DNA of 64,000 nt from Methanogenium marinum (GTDB lineage: Archaea > Halobacteriota > Methanomicrobia > Methanomicrobiales > Methanomicrobiaceae). Where the stretch lies: contig NZ_JAKELO010000002.1 of the NCBI RefSeq assembly GCF_028912405.1, forward strand, positions 1,125,276-1,189,275. The letters run 5' to 3'. The notes beneath the pieces were generated by a model that did no database searches, was not told the DNA's origin, and worked only from the letters and a program-made list of their open reading frames with translations. The stretch's first letter is position 1. Every line of letters begins with the position of its first letter. The position numbers were made by a program, and so were the translations under genes. This document shows positions 26,643-35,691 of this stretch, in pieces.

Positions 26643-28766
26643 TTATCTATTTTTTTGTTCTTTCGGAAGTGTTTCATCAGAAGGCATGGGTATCCCCAGA
26701 TGCTCATACAGTGCCTCTGCCCCCGGCTCTCTTCCGAGGAAGCGTTCAAGAAGCACCATCCCTTCCTCCATATTGCCCTTTGAAAGAATCTCATCCCGGA
26801 ATTTCTTACCGAGAGTCGGGTTCGTCATGCCAGTCTCTTTGAATGCGTTCACGATATTGAATGCATACACTTTCGACCAGAGATAGCCGTAATATCCGGC
26901 ATCGTATCCACCCATTAAGTGACCAAATGATGCAGGCTGATGAGTGCCCGGAAGTGGGCGTGTGCCCATTATGTCCTCATATATCTGATACCACACTTCC
27001 GTCACATCGACAGGAACTGTCGCAATGTGAAACCGCATATCCTCAAGAGAATTGAGCAGCAGACGGCTGTATAAACTCCCCATCCCAACATCCTGGGCCG
27101 CAATGATCCGGTCGCGAAGATCAGACGGAATCTTCTCAGACGGATTGGTATAATGGCCCGATATTGATTCCAGCACCTCAGGATCCCAGACCCACTCCTC
27201 AAGCGTCTGGGAGGGAGTCTCGACAAAATCCCACTCCACACTAAACCCGGAGAGGGTGCCATATGGTGCGGTTGTCAACAGATAGTGCATTGCATGTCCG
27301 GCCTCGTGAAAGAGTGTTTCTATCTCGTTTATGGTCAGAAGCGACGGCCTTCCCTCCTCCGGTTTGCGGAAATTCCCGATAATCGCCATAACCGGAACCG
27401 TATATGTGCCATCTTTTTGCCTTCCGTTAATAACCTCGGCGGCACAGAAATGTCCGTACTTCCCCTCACGGGGATAGAGGTCGAGATACAGATAGCCGAT
27501 TCTGTCATTCTCTGCCAGATTGTTCACTTCATAGAGCCGGACATCAGGCGACCACACCGGTGCATCTTTGATTTCGGAAAACCGGATGCCAAAAAGGGTC
27601 CCGTAGGTGTCAAAGAGTCCCTGAAGAACCGTGTCGACCGGGAAGTATTCCCTGACCTCCTCTTCATCGTAGGCATACTGCTCCTTCTTTTGTATCTCAT
27701 GGAGATAGGCGACATCCCAGGGACTGACTGCAGTTGCCACCGGTTCCAGACGCTGTTTTATAGACAGAAGGTTTGCCATCTCATCACGGTATTTTTCCTT
27801 CAGGGGCTCCTGCATTGCCGTAAGAAATTCCATGACTGTCGCAGTGTCCCCTGCCATCCTGCCGTCAATTTTGTAATCCGCCCATGTGGCGTATCCCAGC
27901 TCCGATGCAATGTTCTGACGAAGAACGATTGCTTCTTCCAGAAGAGCGGTGTTTGTATCCGCCTGACGGTTGTTGTACGCCTCATACATCCTCATGCGGG
28001 TTCCGCTCATTTTGGCATAGGTCATCACCGCCAGATAATCGGGATACTTCATGGTAACGAGACAGGTACCCTGTGGGGTCTTTTCAAACGTGGCCATCGA
28101 TGACGCAGGAATCCCCTTCAGATCATCAGCAGTGAATTCAAGTGTTGTCGTATCATTGTTCAGGTTTGCCGAGTACCGGGTTTCCCGTCCACTCAACGCT
28201 GTTTTTAATTCCCTGACCTTTGTGAGGCTTTCTTCAGAGAGCTTCAGTCCGTTCTTCTCAAATTCCCTGATGGTCACGTCATAAAGCCGGGATTCCTCAG
28301 GCGTCCGCGGCGTCTGTTCACGGAGAACGTCATACAGATCACGGCGGGTATACACACCGGTACTGAAAACAGATGAAGATTCTTCACAGGACATACCTTC
28401 TGCTGCAATTCCCGCATCCGGATACACATTTCCCATCAGGCACAGGGGCAAAACGGCATCGGCGTAGTCAGTCATAATCCGGTCAAATGCGATGAACGTG
28501 TTGTCAAAGGTGCGTTCTTCCGGCGGGATTTTGGCAAGTGCATCAAGCGTTGCACGTGCCGTATGTTCTGCAGCTTCATTCAGGCGGGGGATTTCACCCG
28601 GAGCGTAGTGTGTCTGTATGGGACAGTTCTCGCCCGGAACAAAACCATCTGTGGGTTCTTCCTGCCGTCTGTTCACAGGAGTGCCTGCAGTCAAAAGAAA
28701 GACGACTGAGAGGACAATGAGCCATGATAAACGGTGAAAATAAATTCGGTAATCGCTGGTATGCAT
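26643..28766 (-). CDS. M3-family zinc metallopeptidase with N-terminal signal/anchor
   Basis: The 707-residue protein belongs to the thimet oligopeptidase family. The zinc site is LFHEAGHAMH (about 487), followed after some 30 residues by FVETPSQTLEEW, where the third ligand Glu lies. GYDAGYYGYLWSKVYAFN near the C-terminus is the substrate-binding Tyr block. A hydrophobic segment at 14-32 (SWLIVLSVVFLLTAG) suggests export or membrane anchoring, unlike the cytoplasmic M3 enzymes. It degrades peptides of about 5-20 residues, here probably outside the cell. It is monocistronic. Confidence 0.9.
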   Translation of the reverse strand: MHTSDYRIYFHRLSWLIVLSVVFLLTAGTPVNRRQEEPTDGFVPGENCPIQTHYAPGEIPRLNEAAEHTARATLDALAKIPPEERTFDNTFIAFDRIMTDYADAVLPLCLMGNVYPDAGIAAEGMSCEESSSVFSTGVYTRRDLYDVLREQTPRTPEESRLYDVTIREFEKNGLKLSEESLTKVRELKTALSGRETRYSANLNNDTTTLEFTADDLKGIPASSMATFEKTPQGTCLVTMKYPDYLAVMTYAKMSGTRMRMYEAYNNRQADTNTALLEEAIVLRQNIASELGYATWADYKIDGRMAGDTATVMEFLTAMQEPLKEKYRDEMANLLSIKQRLEPVATAVSPWDVAYLHEIQKKEQYAYDEEEVREYFPVDTVLQGLFDTYGTLFGIRFSEIKDAPVWSPDVRLYEVNNLAENDRIGYLYLDLYPREGKYGHFCAAEVINGRQKDGTYTVPVMAIIGNFRKPEEGRPSLLTINEIETLFHEAGHAMHYLLTTAPYGTLSGFSVEWDFVETPSQTLEEWVWDPEVLESISGHYTNPSEKIPSDLRDRIIAAQDVGMGSLYSRLLLNSLEDMRFHIATVPVDVTEVWYQIYEDIMGTRPLPGTHQPASFGHLMGGYDAGYYGYLWSKVYAFNIVNAFKETGMTNPTLGKKFRDEILSKGNMEEGMVLLERFLGREPGAEALYEHLGIPMPSDETLPKEQKNR

Positions 28767-28979
28767 AGGTAATCAGTAATTCAGTACGTCTGTCTGAATG
28801 AGGATAAAAACCTACGATATGTACCCACCCGTCAGGGAGAAAGAGGGAGGGAAAACGGTCGGAGACACTCCCTGTCCATAGGAGATGAACAGAGAGAGAA
28901 AATACTCATTCTCTCTTCCGGGAAGTGTCCGGTTCTGTCTGATCCAAAGTATTATGTTTTTGCACTATCCCCTAAGGGT

Positions 28980-29801
28980 ATGCGATCGAATGCTTTTGGC
29001 GTCAGGATCATTCTAAGCGACATTTCCGGGGGGCCGGCCGGTGTGAGTGCCGGAATAACAGAAACAGCTGATTTAAGTGCACCATCCCTCACTGATTCTC
29101 TGCCTTTCACACGCAGTAAAGAGGCAAAAACACCTGTTACAAAGCCACCCAAAACCACGGGTTCAGTCACGAAAGATACCATGTCCGGTTCCGGTTCTGG
29201 CACCGGGGCAAAAAGCCCGCTCATTGATCAACTCCTTCAGGGGAACAGGGAATTTACCGAGAATGACTTCAATAAAGATCCCGAACGATACCAGATGCTG
29301 GCACAGGCACAGAGTCCGGGCGTCCTCTGGATAGGCTGTTCGGATTCACGGGCGGACCCGGAACGGATAACGAGTGCCCCTCCCGGTGAACTCTTCGTCA
29401 CCCGGAATGTGGGAAATATCGTGCCGGCCCATGACTGGAGCCTCTCTGCGGTTGTTGAATATTCCATCAGTCACCTGAAAGTGCAGGAAATTGTTGTCGT
29501 CGGCCATTCCGACTGCGGGGCGGTAAAAGCACTGGATAAAGATCTTCAGGACCCCTACATCGCACTCTGGCTCAACGATGCCCGTGAGGCAAAGGCACGG
29601 GTCGATGCCCGGATTTCACCGCCAAAAACGTCTGAAGAAATAAAAGAACGCACCCACCAGATAGAACTTGAAAATATCAGGCTGCAGGTTGAACACCTGA
29701 TGACCTACCCTTTCGTCCGGCAGGCGGTCGATGAGGGGAGAATTGGGGTGCATGGTCTGTATTATGATCTTAAAACGGGCAGTCTGTCACAGGTGGTCTG
29801 A
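28980..29801 (+). CDS. Beta-class carbonic anhydrase, copy 1 (eroded signal peptide)
   Basis: Interconverts CO2 and bicarbonate at a zinc ion. Ligands are visible: Cys120 in WIGCSDSRADP, with the Asp-Arg dyad, and His176 and Cys179 in GHSDCGAVKA. The 273-residue length equals that of copy 2 at 34733, and the two align without gaps over the N-terminus. Copy 2 starts with a clear signal peptide, whereas here the same positions hold Arg9 and Asp14 (AFGVRIILSDISGG), so export is doubtful. Residues 36-80 form a variable, Ser/Thr/Lys-rich linker. The start site and upstream AT-rich box are also conserved between copies. Confidence 0.85.
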   Translation: MRSNAFGVRIILSDISGGPAGVSAGITETADLSAPSLTDSLPFTRSKEAKTPVTKPPKTTGSVTKDTMSGSGSGTGAKSPLIDQLLQGNREFTENDFNKDPERYQMLAQAQSPGVLWIGCSDSRADPERITSAPPGELFVTRNVGNIVPAHDWSLSAVVEYSISHLKVQEIVVVGHSDCGAVKALDKDLQDPYIALWLNDAREAKARVDARISPPKTSEEIKERTHQIELENIRLQVEHLMTYPFVRQAVDEGRIGVHGLYYDLKTGSLSQVV

Positions 29802-29882
29802 CCGGCCGGGTATCCCGCTTTACTCCCAGAGAAACAGGCGAGGCTCCCTTCCAAAATATCATCAGCCTTATTATACAGCCAC

Positions 29883-30389
29883 TCAGATATCCGGCCGGGG
29901 TATTTTCCCTCCCCATCCCAGGCCACGATAGATTATTGCCGCCAGGCCAATATCCAATGCAATTACACAGGCATAGACTATGCCATTGGAAAGAGGGGTG
30001 TGCCAGTAGATTGCCGGAACCATCGACAGGCCGGACCAGACAAGGAGATGCGGGAGAAAAACCCCCACAACTGAGACGAGGATATCGCAGATGAGAATCC
30101 GGGTGAACCGCACATCCTCACCGAACCAATGGGAAAACACGAAAGGGAAAATGAGCACTGCCATGGGCACCACGAATATCAGTGCCCCGACAAGAAGCAT
30201 CGGGACATCAATCGGCATAAAAAGGACAAAGCCCGCTGCCATGACAAGGGCGGGGAGCCCGAGGCGAATAATCCGGTTTTCCGTTCTGCTGAGAACTGCA
30301 TAGACTATAGAGAGCAGCACAACGCCCATAATACCGGCAACAATCTCAAAAAGTATCACCATAAAAAGAAAGCCTTCAACATTACTCAT
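29883..30389 (-). CDS. Unknown membrane protein
   Basis: A 168-residue protein with about five membrane helices (FLFMVILFEIVAGIMGVVLL, LGLPALVMAAGFVLFM, VGALIFVVPMAVLIFPFVFS, ILICDILVSVVGVFLPHLL and a final one). It has an FSHWFGEDVRF loop. No family is recognised. The start at ATG 30389 follows GGAAG and GGGT; the open frame runs ten codons further upstream. It converges on the carbonic anhydrase gene. Confidence 0.6.
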   Translation of the reverse strand: MSNVEGFLFMVILFEIVAGIMGVVLLSIVYAVLSRTENRIIRLGLPALVMAAGFVLFMPIDVPMLLVGALIFVVPMAVLIFPFVFSHWFGEDVRFTRILICDILVSVVGVFLPHLLVWSGLSMVPAIYWHTPLSNGIVYACVIALDIGLAAIIYRGLGWGGKIPRPDI

Positions 30390-30682
30390 ACCCGTTCTTC
30401 CTGAATAATGCTGGTGCATGGCATCCGATATATCTGTGGGGCATTTTCCGGCAGGCAGTCACAGAGACGGTCAGAAAGAGTCCTGCGATGCGGCCGTTTT
30501 TGTATGAATGATGCCCTGCGGGTGGAATTGGGGAGAAAGAGTCAGACCACATGTACCTGATCAGACTCTCATTCCATGAAGATCTTTTTTCCCATGATCT
30601 ATCTCAATCATTAAACGATGAAACAAATCATACAAGCAAGGAAACACATAGAAAAGAGAATTATATATCCTGGGTTTACAGG

Positions 30683-31906
30683 TTATTTTCTTTTTTTCAG
30701 AAGCGAAATAGTTGCGATGCCACCGATAAGGACCAGTACAAGAACAACCATATTTACCGGGTTATTCTGTGGAGAATTATTTTGCGCTACGCCGCCCTGA
30801 ATATCTTCTACATTCTGCGTATTCTCCGGGGATACCGCATTCGGGACCATCCCCGGGAGAGTGGTGAGCCAGTCAGACCGTGGTGAGTACCTGTGCCAGA
30901 TAACCAGTCCATTGTCAAAATCAGTGACTCCTGCAACCTCTGATGCAATGTCGCTGAAGGTAGCTGTCCCGATATCATATACCCTGATCGTTCCGGTATT
31001 CGGATTATCGTAATCGACTTCCGGTTTTTTTACATAGACAACTATATCTTCGGAAATATACGTGGAGCTCAGTGCATTGATGATTTCGATAGAAAACGTC
31101 TCTCCCGTTGACAGGTTGGTCAAACGGATATCCCCACCTGCAGTCGTAAGACTCGGGTATCCTAGTGATGTGTCCGGTTCCTCTGCTGTTCTAATCCAGA
31201 CAACCCGGTCACCTGAAATATCACCATATCCCAACGTTCTGATTGACTGACTTTCCTCAATGATATCATCCTCACCGGTAGAGACAGTGTAGACATGAAT
31301 CTCCCGCCCTGGTTCCCCATCGGTCCGTTCGCATCCCCACATGATCCGATCACCATCTTTAGCAAGGCCATAAATAATGTCTCTGGAATCGAAGATTATC
31401 TGATTCGTGCCGGTTGAAAGAGTATGCAGGATGAGATCCTGATCATCAACTCCCCCACGTAATACTACATGATCCCCATCAGCGGCAATATTTGTGACTC
31501 TTTGTTGAGGCCCGGTAGTGTTGTAGATTGTCCGTTGTTCTTCGGTAGAAAGATCAAATTCATAGACCGTTTCCGTTCGTGAATAAGACAGTTCGGAAGA
31601 GTCGTATTCAGAATAATAGATTCTGCCGTCAGAAAATTCCAAAGAGTCAAGATCCATTTGATCATTGGAAAGAGGGATACTTTGGTACAAAGTACCATCT
31701 GCATTGAATACCATTATTGCCGCAGGTACGGAGCTACTTACATATGTGGCAATACGATTGTTGTCAATATGGCTGTCAATCCAGTCCTTATTTGAACCTG
31801 CAATTGGCATACGGATATCCAAGGATGCAGCGATGCAAGGCATGATAACTAATGAACAAAAAGAAATTAACAAAAAGATAAAGGACACTTTCCCTGATAG
31901 TTTCAT
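30683..31906 (-). CDS. Secreted beta-propeller surface protein with C-terminal anchor
   Basis: The product has a signal peptide (KLSGKVSFIFLLISFCSLVI), then about 330 residues of repeated beta-strand units of the TolB/Kelch-like type, an Asn/Pro/Gln-rich linker and a C-terminal membrane helix (NMVVLVLVLIGGIATISLL) ending KKRK. Repeats carry a pattern such as DGDHVVLRGG-D-LILHTLSTG, DGDRIMWGCERTDG and SGDRVVWIRTAEE, close to seven blades. GGAG nine bases before ATG 31906 sets the start. It follows the secreted protein gene at 31941-32642 by 34 bases, so both are likely one transcript. Confidence 0.75.
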   Translation of the reverse strand: MKLSGKVSFIFLLISFCSLVIMPCIAASLDIRMPIAGSNKDWIDSHIDNNRIATYVSSSVPAAIMVFNADGTLYQSIPLSNDQMDLDSLEFSDGRIYYSEYDSSELSYSRTETVYEFDLSTEEQRTIYNTTGPQQRVTNIAADGDHVVLRGGVDDQDLILHTLSTGTNQIIFDSRDIIYGLAKDGDRIMWGCERTDGEPGREIHVYTVSTGEDDIIEESQSIRTLGYGDISGDRVVWIRTAEEPDTSLGYPSLTTAGGDIRLTNLSTGETFSIEIINALSSTYISEDIVVYVKKPEVDYDNPNTGTIRVYDIGTATFSDIASEVAGVTDFDNGLVIWHRYSPRSDWLTTLPGMVPNAVSPENTQNVEDIQGGVAQNNSPQNNPVNMVVLVLVLIGGIATISLLKKRK

Positions 31907-31940
31907 AAATAATTGCTCCGGTAAAAAAATAGGTATTCCT

Positions 31941-32642
31941 TCATGAATAATAGTATGAAGGAGACCACGTGCTTCCACTTGCAGTTGGATTCGTTGATTG
32001 TGCAACTGTCTGGGATTGGTACAGGGTGTCATGAACCGGGCTCCGAGCGCCGGATGTCAATAATGTTATACGAGGATCGTTATCATAGCCATATTTAACA
32101 TTGTATGATGTAGACAGCCAATCTCCGTTCCCGTGAAGTTGGGATTCAACTCTTAGAGAACCAACATATACTTCGCCATACACGTATCCGCTCCCACCAT
32201 GCCTGATATACCCTCCGGAATAACTAACCGGGTCTGCTGTGACGACGATACCTGACCGCAGGGATTTAATACTACCGTCCATGATCCCTGCAAGGATCGA
32301 ACCGTCCGGGTCGTCAACAGGCTGGCTGTTCTCATCAAAGATCTTAGGACCGGGAGTAACAACCTTCAGGGGGTAGCGTTCTCCCCAGAAATACGGCTGA
32401 CTCCACACGTCTTCAAGCAGTTTTGCGTCAACATTTGCCTTTATTTTCTCATAATTTTCCTCAGTGTACGCGATCTTCGCCAGTTCACCAAGCGTAATCT
32501 CCTCTCCCCAGTGTTCATTCAGCCATTTCTGACCCTCTTCTGTGTACGTGCCTGATATTTCAAAGGCGCTCACAGAAGGGGCGACGAATACCAGCAGGAC
32601 CATGAGCCCTGCAAGCATTGAAAGTTTTAGTGATCTGTTCAT
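31941..32642 (-). CDS. Secreted protein A with shared N-terminal module
   Basis: The 233-residue product starts with a signal peptide (LKLSMLAGLMVLLVFVAP, cleavage after VSA). Residues about 27-93 match the N-terminus of the divergent neighbour at 33091 (FEISGTYTEEGQKWLNEHWG here; NYEKIKANVDAKLLE and SQPYFWG follow in both). The C-terminal 130 residues are unrelated to that neighbour, rich in Gly, Ser and Tyr. I do not recognise the shared module. GGACGTGA before ATG 32642 sets the start. Confidence 0.7.
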   Translation of the reverse strand: MNRSLKLSMLAGLMVLLVFVAPSVSAFEISGTYTEEGQKWLNEHWGEEITLGELAKIAYTEENYEKIKANVDAKLLEDVWSQPYFWGERYPLKVVTPGPKIFDENSQPVDDPDGSILAGIMDGSIKSLRSGIVVTADPVSYSGGYIRHGGSGYVYGEVYVGSLRVESQLHGNGDWLSTSYNVKYGYDNDPRITLLTSGARSPVHDTLYQSQTVAQSTNPTASGSTWSPSYYYS

Positions 32643-32941
32643 TTTTTTCACGTCCATCCCGGCCGGTTCGGTGATTCCGGTCTGCCCGGCTGGGCCTGCT
32701 GTCATAAGTCTTTGGAGAAGATGAGTGACATGGTAATCCGGCTCTTTCCTCTGACCCGACAATTACCGATTTTCTTTATTATTAAATACCTTTTATTCCA
32801 GAACGCTCTACATATGTTATTTACTACTCATCAAAATCGAAGGTTCGGAACATAGCAATGAGAAAATGATCGAATTGGTAATCCTTCCGAATTTCAGGAA
32901 TCATACATTTTGGTGTTCATGAAGAAGGCAGCACTCACCCG

Positions 32942-32961
32942 GATGTGATCCGAATCACATC
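32942..32961. promoter_or_regulatory. 8+8 palindrome GATGTGAT-CCGA-ATCACATC, candidate operator
   Basis: A perfect inverted repeat with 8-base arms and a 4-base spacer; its core TGTGATCCGAATCACA has the half-site spacing of CRP/FNR-type operators. It lies about 130 bases upstream of secreted protein B (33091) in the 448-base gap between divergent paralogs. The near-identical palindrome at 17131 supports a real site. Confidence 0.5.
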
Positions 32962-33090
32962 ACCTGCCATCAGGATGCACTATTTGTCAGCGATATGTAG
33001 AGAGATTGGGAATAATCTATTTATAAACACATATGGAATACTCAAACATCCGGGGGACTTGAGGGGACCCCGGATGAGGAGCAATAACAG

Positions 33091-33807
33091 ATGAACAACA
33101 GATACCTGATTGTCGGTGTGTTGATGGCACTTCTTTTCCTGTTTACCGGAGCTGCAGCTTTTCAAATCTCAGGAGATTATACCGAAGAAGGGATGGAATG
33201 GCTGAATGAGCACTGGGGAGAGAATATCACCGAAGGGGACGTGGCCCGGATTGCCTATACCACAGAAAATTATGAAAAAATGAAGGCAAACGTTGATCCA
33301 AAACTGCTCGAAGAAATATGGAGCCAGCCCTACCACTGGGGCGGCCATCATCCGGGGGACGACGAAAAACATCCCGAATGCCCGTTCGGTGCGACAGCAT
33401 GGGACGAGACCGGGCCGGTGAACATACGGGAACTGAACCTCTCACAGAAACAGGAGATGGGTCTGGAGAATGCGGTGACCGATACGAGCGGCTACTGTGT
33501 CATCGGCTACATGGACAAGTCCATTAAAGAGGGAGAATTAAAACCCTTTCACCGTCAGATGCCGGAGAATCTCAGCCGGTTCACGTATGATCTGCTCTGG
33601 GGGAATACAAAGGATTCCCTGAAACTTACCATCTTTGCCCCGGACGGGATGATGGGGCCATATTATGACGACAGCGACGGGAAGGTAAACGGCAGGATTT
33701 ATCTTCAGATTTCCCGCCCGGATGGTATCAAACCGGGTGACTGGTACGCGGTTGTCGAAGGAGAACAGGTTGACGGCACCCAGCCGTTCATGCTGCTTGT
33801 CGTGTGA
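33091..33807 (+). CDS. Secreted protein B with shared N-terminal module
   Basis: The 238-residue product has a signal peptide (RYLIVGVLMALLFLFTGAAA). Residues 26-93 carry the module shared with secreted protein A (FQISGDYTEEGMEWLNEHWG, NYEKMKANVDPKLLE, SQPYHWGG). After it the sequence is different: a His/Asp-rich loop, then a beta-sandwich-like C-terminus (YTYDLLWGNTKDSLKLTIFAP, NGRIYLQISRPDGIKPGDWY). The membrane-bound regulator gene begins eight bases after its stop, so the two are co-transcribed and may work as sensor and effector. Confidence 0.75.
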   Translation: MNNRYLIVGVLMALLFLFTGAAAFQISGDYTEEGMEWLNEHWGENITEGDVARIAYTTENYEKMKANVDPKLLEEIWSQPYHWGGHHPGDDEKHPECPFGATAWDETGPVNIRELNLSQKQEMGLENAVTDTSGYCVIGYMDKSIKEGELKPFHRQMPENLSRFTYDLLWGNTKDSLKLTIFAPDGMMGPYYDDSDGKVNGRIYLQISRPDGIKPGDWYAVVEGEQVDGTQPFMLLVV

Positions 33808-33815
33808 GGTTTGAG

Positions 33816-34622
33816 ATGATTTCCCCGCGATTAACAAATCTGGTTCTCGTTCTGCTCATTGTGACCGTGATAACACCTGCTGTCACTGCTGTTGAAACGG
33901 GCGGCTATGTGGTCGAACCGGCGTATGATATCTACCCGGAATACAGCGATGTCTACTTTACCCCCCGCTCAGCAGAGACCATACTTCTCAATGATCCTGA
34001 ACCCACGCCCATCCGCCTGGCGGATTTACCGTCCGGGGTACTTGTCATCCTGGGTGTTGCTGCAGTAACACCGGGGGTTATCTACCTGGGAAAATATCTC
34101 TCCGCGGCCAATCTACCCATCATCGGGGGGTTCAAAAGAGTTACCCATAACAATATCCTGGATAATACTCCCCGTAAGATGATCTGTTCCTGTGTAAAGG
34201 AAAATCCCGGCATCCAGCTCTCTGACCTGAAACGCTCCACCGGGTTTAGCTACAAGAACCTGAGCTACCATCTCAATGTCCTCACCAATTTTCATGTGAT
34301 AAAGTCAGAAGAATGCAAGAATACGACCCGGTATTTTGAGAATTCCGGCAAATTTTCGGATGAAGAGCGGGCAATGCTGATGTATCTCAGTCATTCAAGT
34401 GACAAAAAAATCATTGAGACGGTCCTCCACCATCCCGGAATATCCCGCCGTGAGATCAGCAGTCAGGTCGGAATTTCCGGGCCTTCTGTCAGCTGGCACA
34501 TGCATTTCCTGTTAAACGACCGGATTATCGAGCAGAGAAAGGAGGGGAGGGTTGCCCGGCACTACCTCACGGGCGACATGTCGACAGTGTATGATAATAT
34601 GGCAGGACGGGCTTCCGTATAA
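33816..34622 (+). CDS. Membrane-anchored transcription regulator with two winged HTH domains
   Basis: The 268-residue protein has an N-terminal signal/anchor (LTNLVLVLLIVTVITPAVTA), a short external segment of about 55 residues, a membrane helix (SGVLVILGVAAVTPGVIYLG), and two winged helix-turn-helix domains in the cytoplasm (about 115-175 and 190-262). Both have the archaeal pattern ENPGIQLSDLKRSTGFSYKN and HHPGISRREISSQVGISGP, with NLSYHLNVL and SVSWHMHFL as recognition helices. This layout is common in methanogen regulators that sense envelope state. GAGG six bases before ATG 33816 sets the start, preferred to the GTG at 33804. Confidence 0.85.
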   Translation: MISPRLTNLVLVLLIVTVITPAVTAVETGGYVVEPAYDIYPEYSDVYFTPRSAETILLNDPEPTPIRLADLPSGVLVILGVAAVTPGVIYLGKYLSAANLPIIGGFKRVTHNNILDNTPRKMICSCVKENPGIQLSDLKRSTGFSYKNLSYHLNVLTNFHVIKSEECKNTTRYFENSGKFSDEERAMLMYLSHSSDKKIIETVLHHPGISRREISSQVGISGPSVSWHMHFLLNDRIIEQRKEGRVARHYLTGDMSTVYDNMAGRASV

Positions 34623-34732
34623 TCTATATCTGTACAGAATGGTCCTGACGGCATTGCCACCCGGACAAACAACGGTCACCATCCGGTTCCTGTGATCGAA
34701 ATTATTATGCATCTGAAGTATCCCGTAGGGGT

Positions 34733-35554
34733 ATGCGATCGAATGTCTTTTTGGCCATGGTCATTTTGGTCCTCGTTATCAGCCTGCTGCCGGGGGCAAT
34801 TGCCGGTATAACTTCAGCGGCTGATTTGAATGCACCAGTCACGCCTGACCCTCAGCTATTCGCGATCAGTACCGGGGAGAACATGCTCTTACCTGGTCTG
34901 CCCGGAACCGGGAATATCATCACGGCATATACGAGCACCGATCCGGCCACCGCCACAAAAACGAAGAGCCTGCTCGTAGAACAGCTCCTCCAGGGAAACG
35001 AAGAGTTCAGAAAGAATGTCTTCAATAAAGATCCCGAACGATACCAGGGTCTTGCCCAGGGACAGAGTCCCGGCATCCTCTGGATAGGCTGTTCGGATTC
35101 GCGGGCGGACCCGGAACGGATTACCAGTTCCAGTCCCGGCGAAATCTTTGTCACCCGGAATGTCGGCAATATCGTGTCAAGTCATGACTGGAGCCTGTTT
35201 GCGGTTGTCGAATATTCCATCAATTACCTGAAGGTCGAAGAGATTGTTGTCGTCGGCCATTCCGACTGTGGTGCCATAAAAGCGATGGATGCCGATCTTC
35301 AGGACCCCTATCTCACACCCTGGCTCAACGATGCCCGTGAGGCAAAGACACGGGTTGATGCCCGGATGCTGACGCCGGAGACTCCTGAAGAAGAAAAGGA
35401 ACGCTCTCACCAGATCGAGCGGGAAAACGTCCGGCTCCAGGTTGAACACCTGATGACCTATCCATCCGTTCGGCTGGCCATTGATGAGGGGAGAATCGGG
35501 GTACATGGTCTGTATTATGATCTTGAAACAGGCAGTCTGTCACAGGTGATATAA
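34733..35554 (+). CDS. Beta-class carbonic anhydrase, copy 2 (exported)
   Basis: Same family and length (273 residues) as copy 1. The N-terminus is a clear signal peptide or anchor (FLAMVILVLVISLLPGAIAG), followed by a linker to about residue 77. The zinc site is Cys120, His176 and Cys179, with Asp122 and Arg124 as the catalytic pair. An extracytoplasmic beta-carbonic anhydrase would supply CO2 or bicarbonate at the cell surface, useful for a CO2-reducing or methyl-disproportionating methanogen. The upstream bases, including the T/A-rich box and GGGGT before ATG, match those of copy 1, so the duplication included the promoter. Confidence 0.9.
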   Translation: MRSNVFLAMVILVLVISLLPGAIAGITSAADLNAPVTPDPQLFAISTGENMLLPGLPGTGNIITAYTSTDPATATKTKSLLVEQLLQGNEEFRKNVFNKDPERYQGLAQGQSPGILWIGCSDSRADPERITSSSPGEIFVTRNVGNIVSSHDWSLFAVVEYSINYLKVEEIVVVGHSDCGAIKAMDADLQDPYLTPWLNDAREAKTRVDARMLTPETPEEEKERSHQIERENVRLQVEHLMTYPSVRLAIDEGRIGVHGLYYDLETGSLSQVI

Positions 35555-35691
35555 CCTCTCCCCCATCCGGGGATTTCCAGACACCGTTATCCAAAGAGGC
35601 ATTTAGCAGCCCAATTCAGACACGCAGAGAAAAAAGGGAGGGGTCACCGAAAAAATGAGGAATCGATTCATGGGCATTATCGGGGATATTT

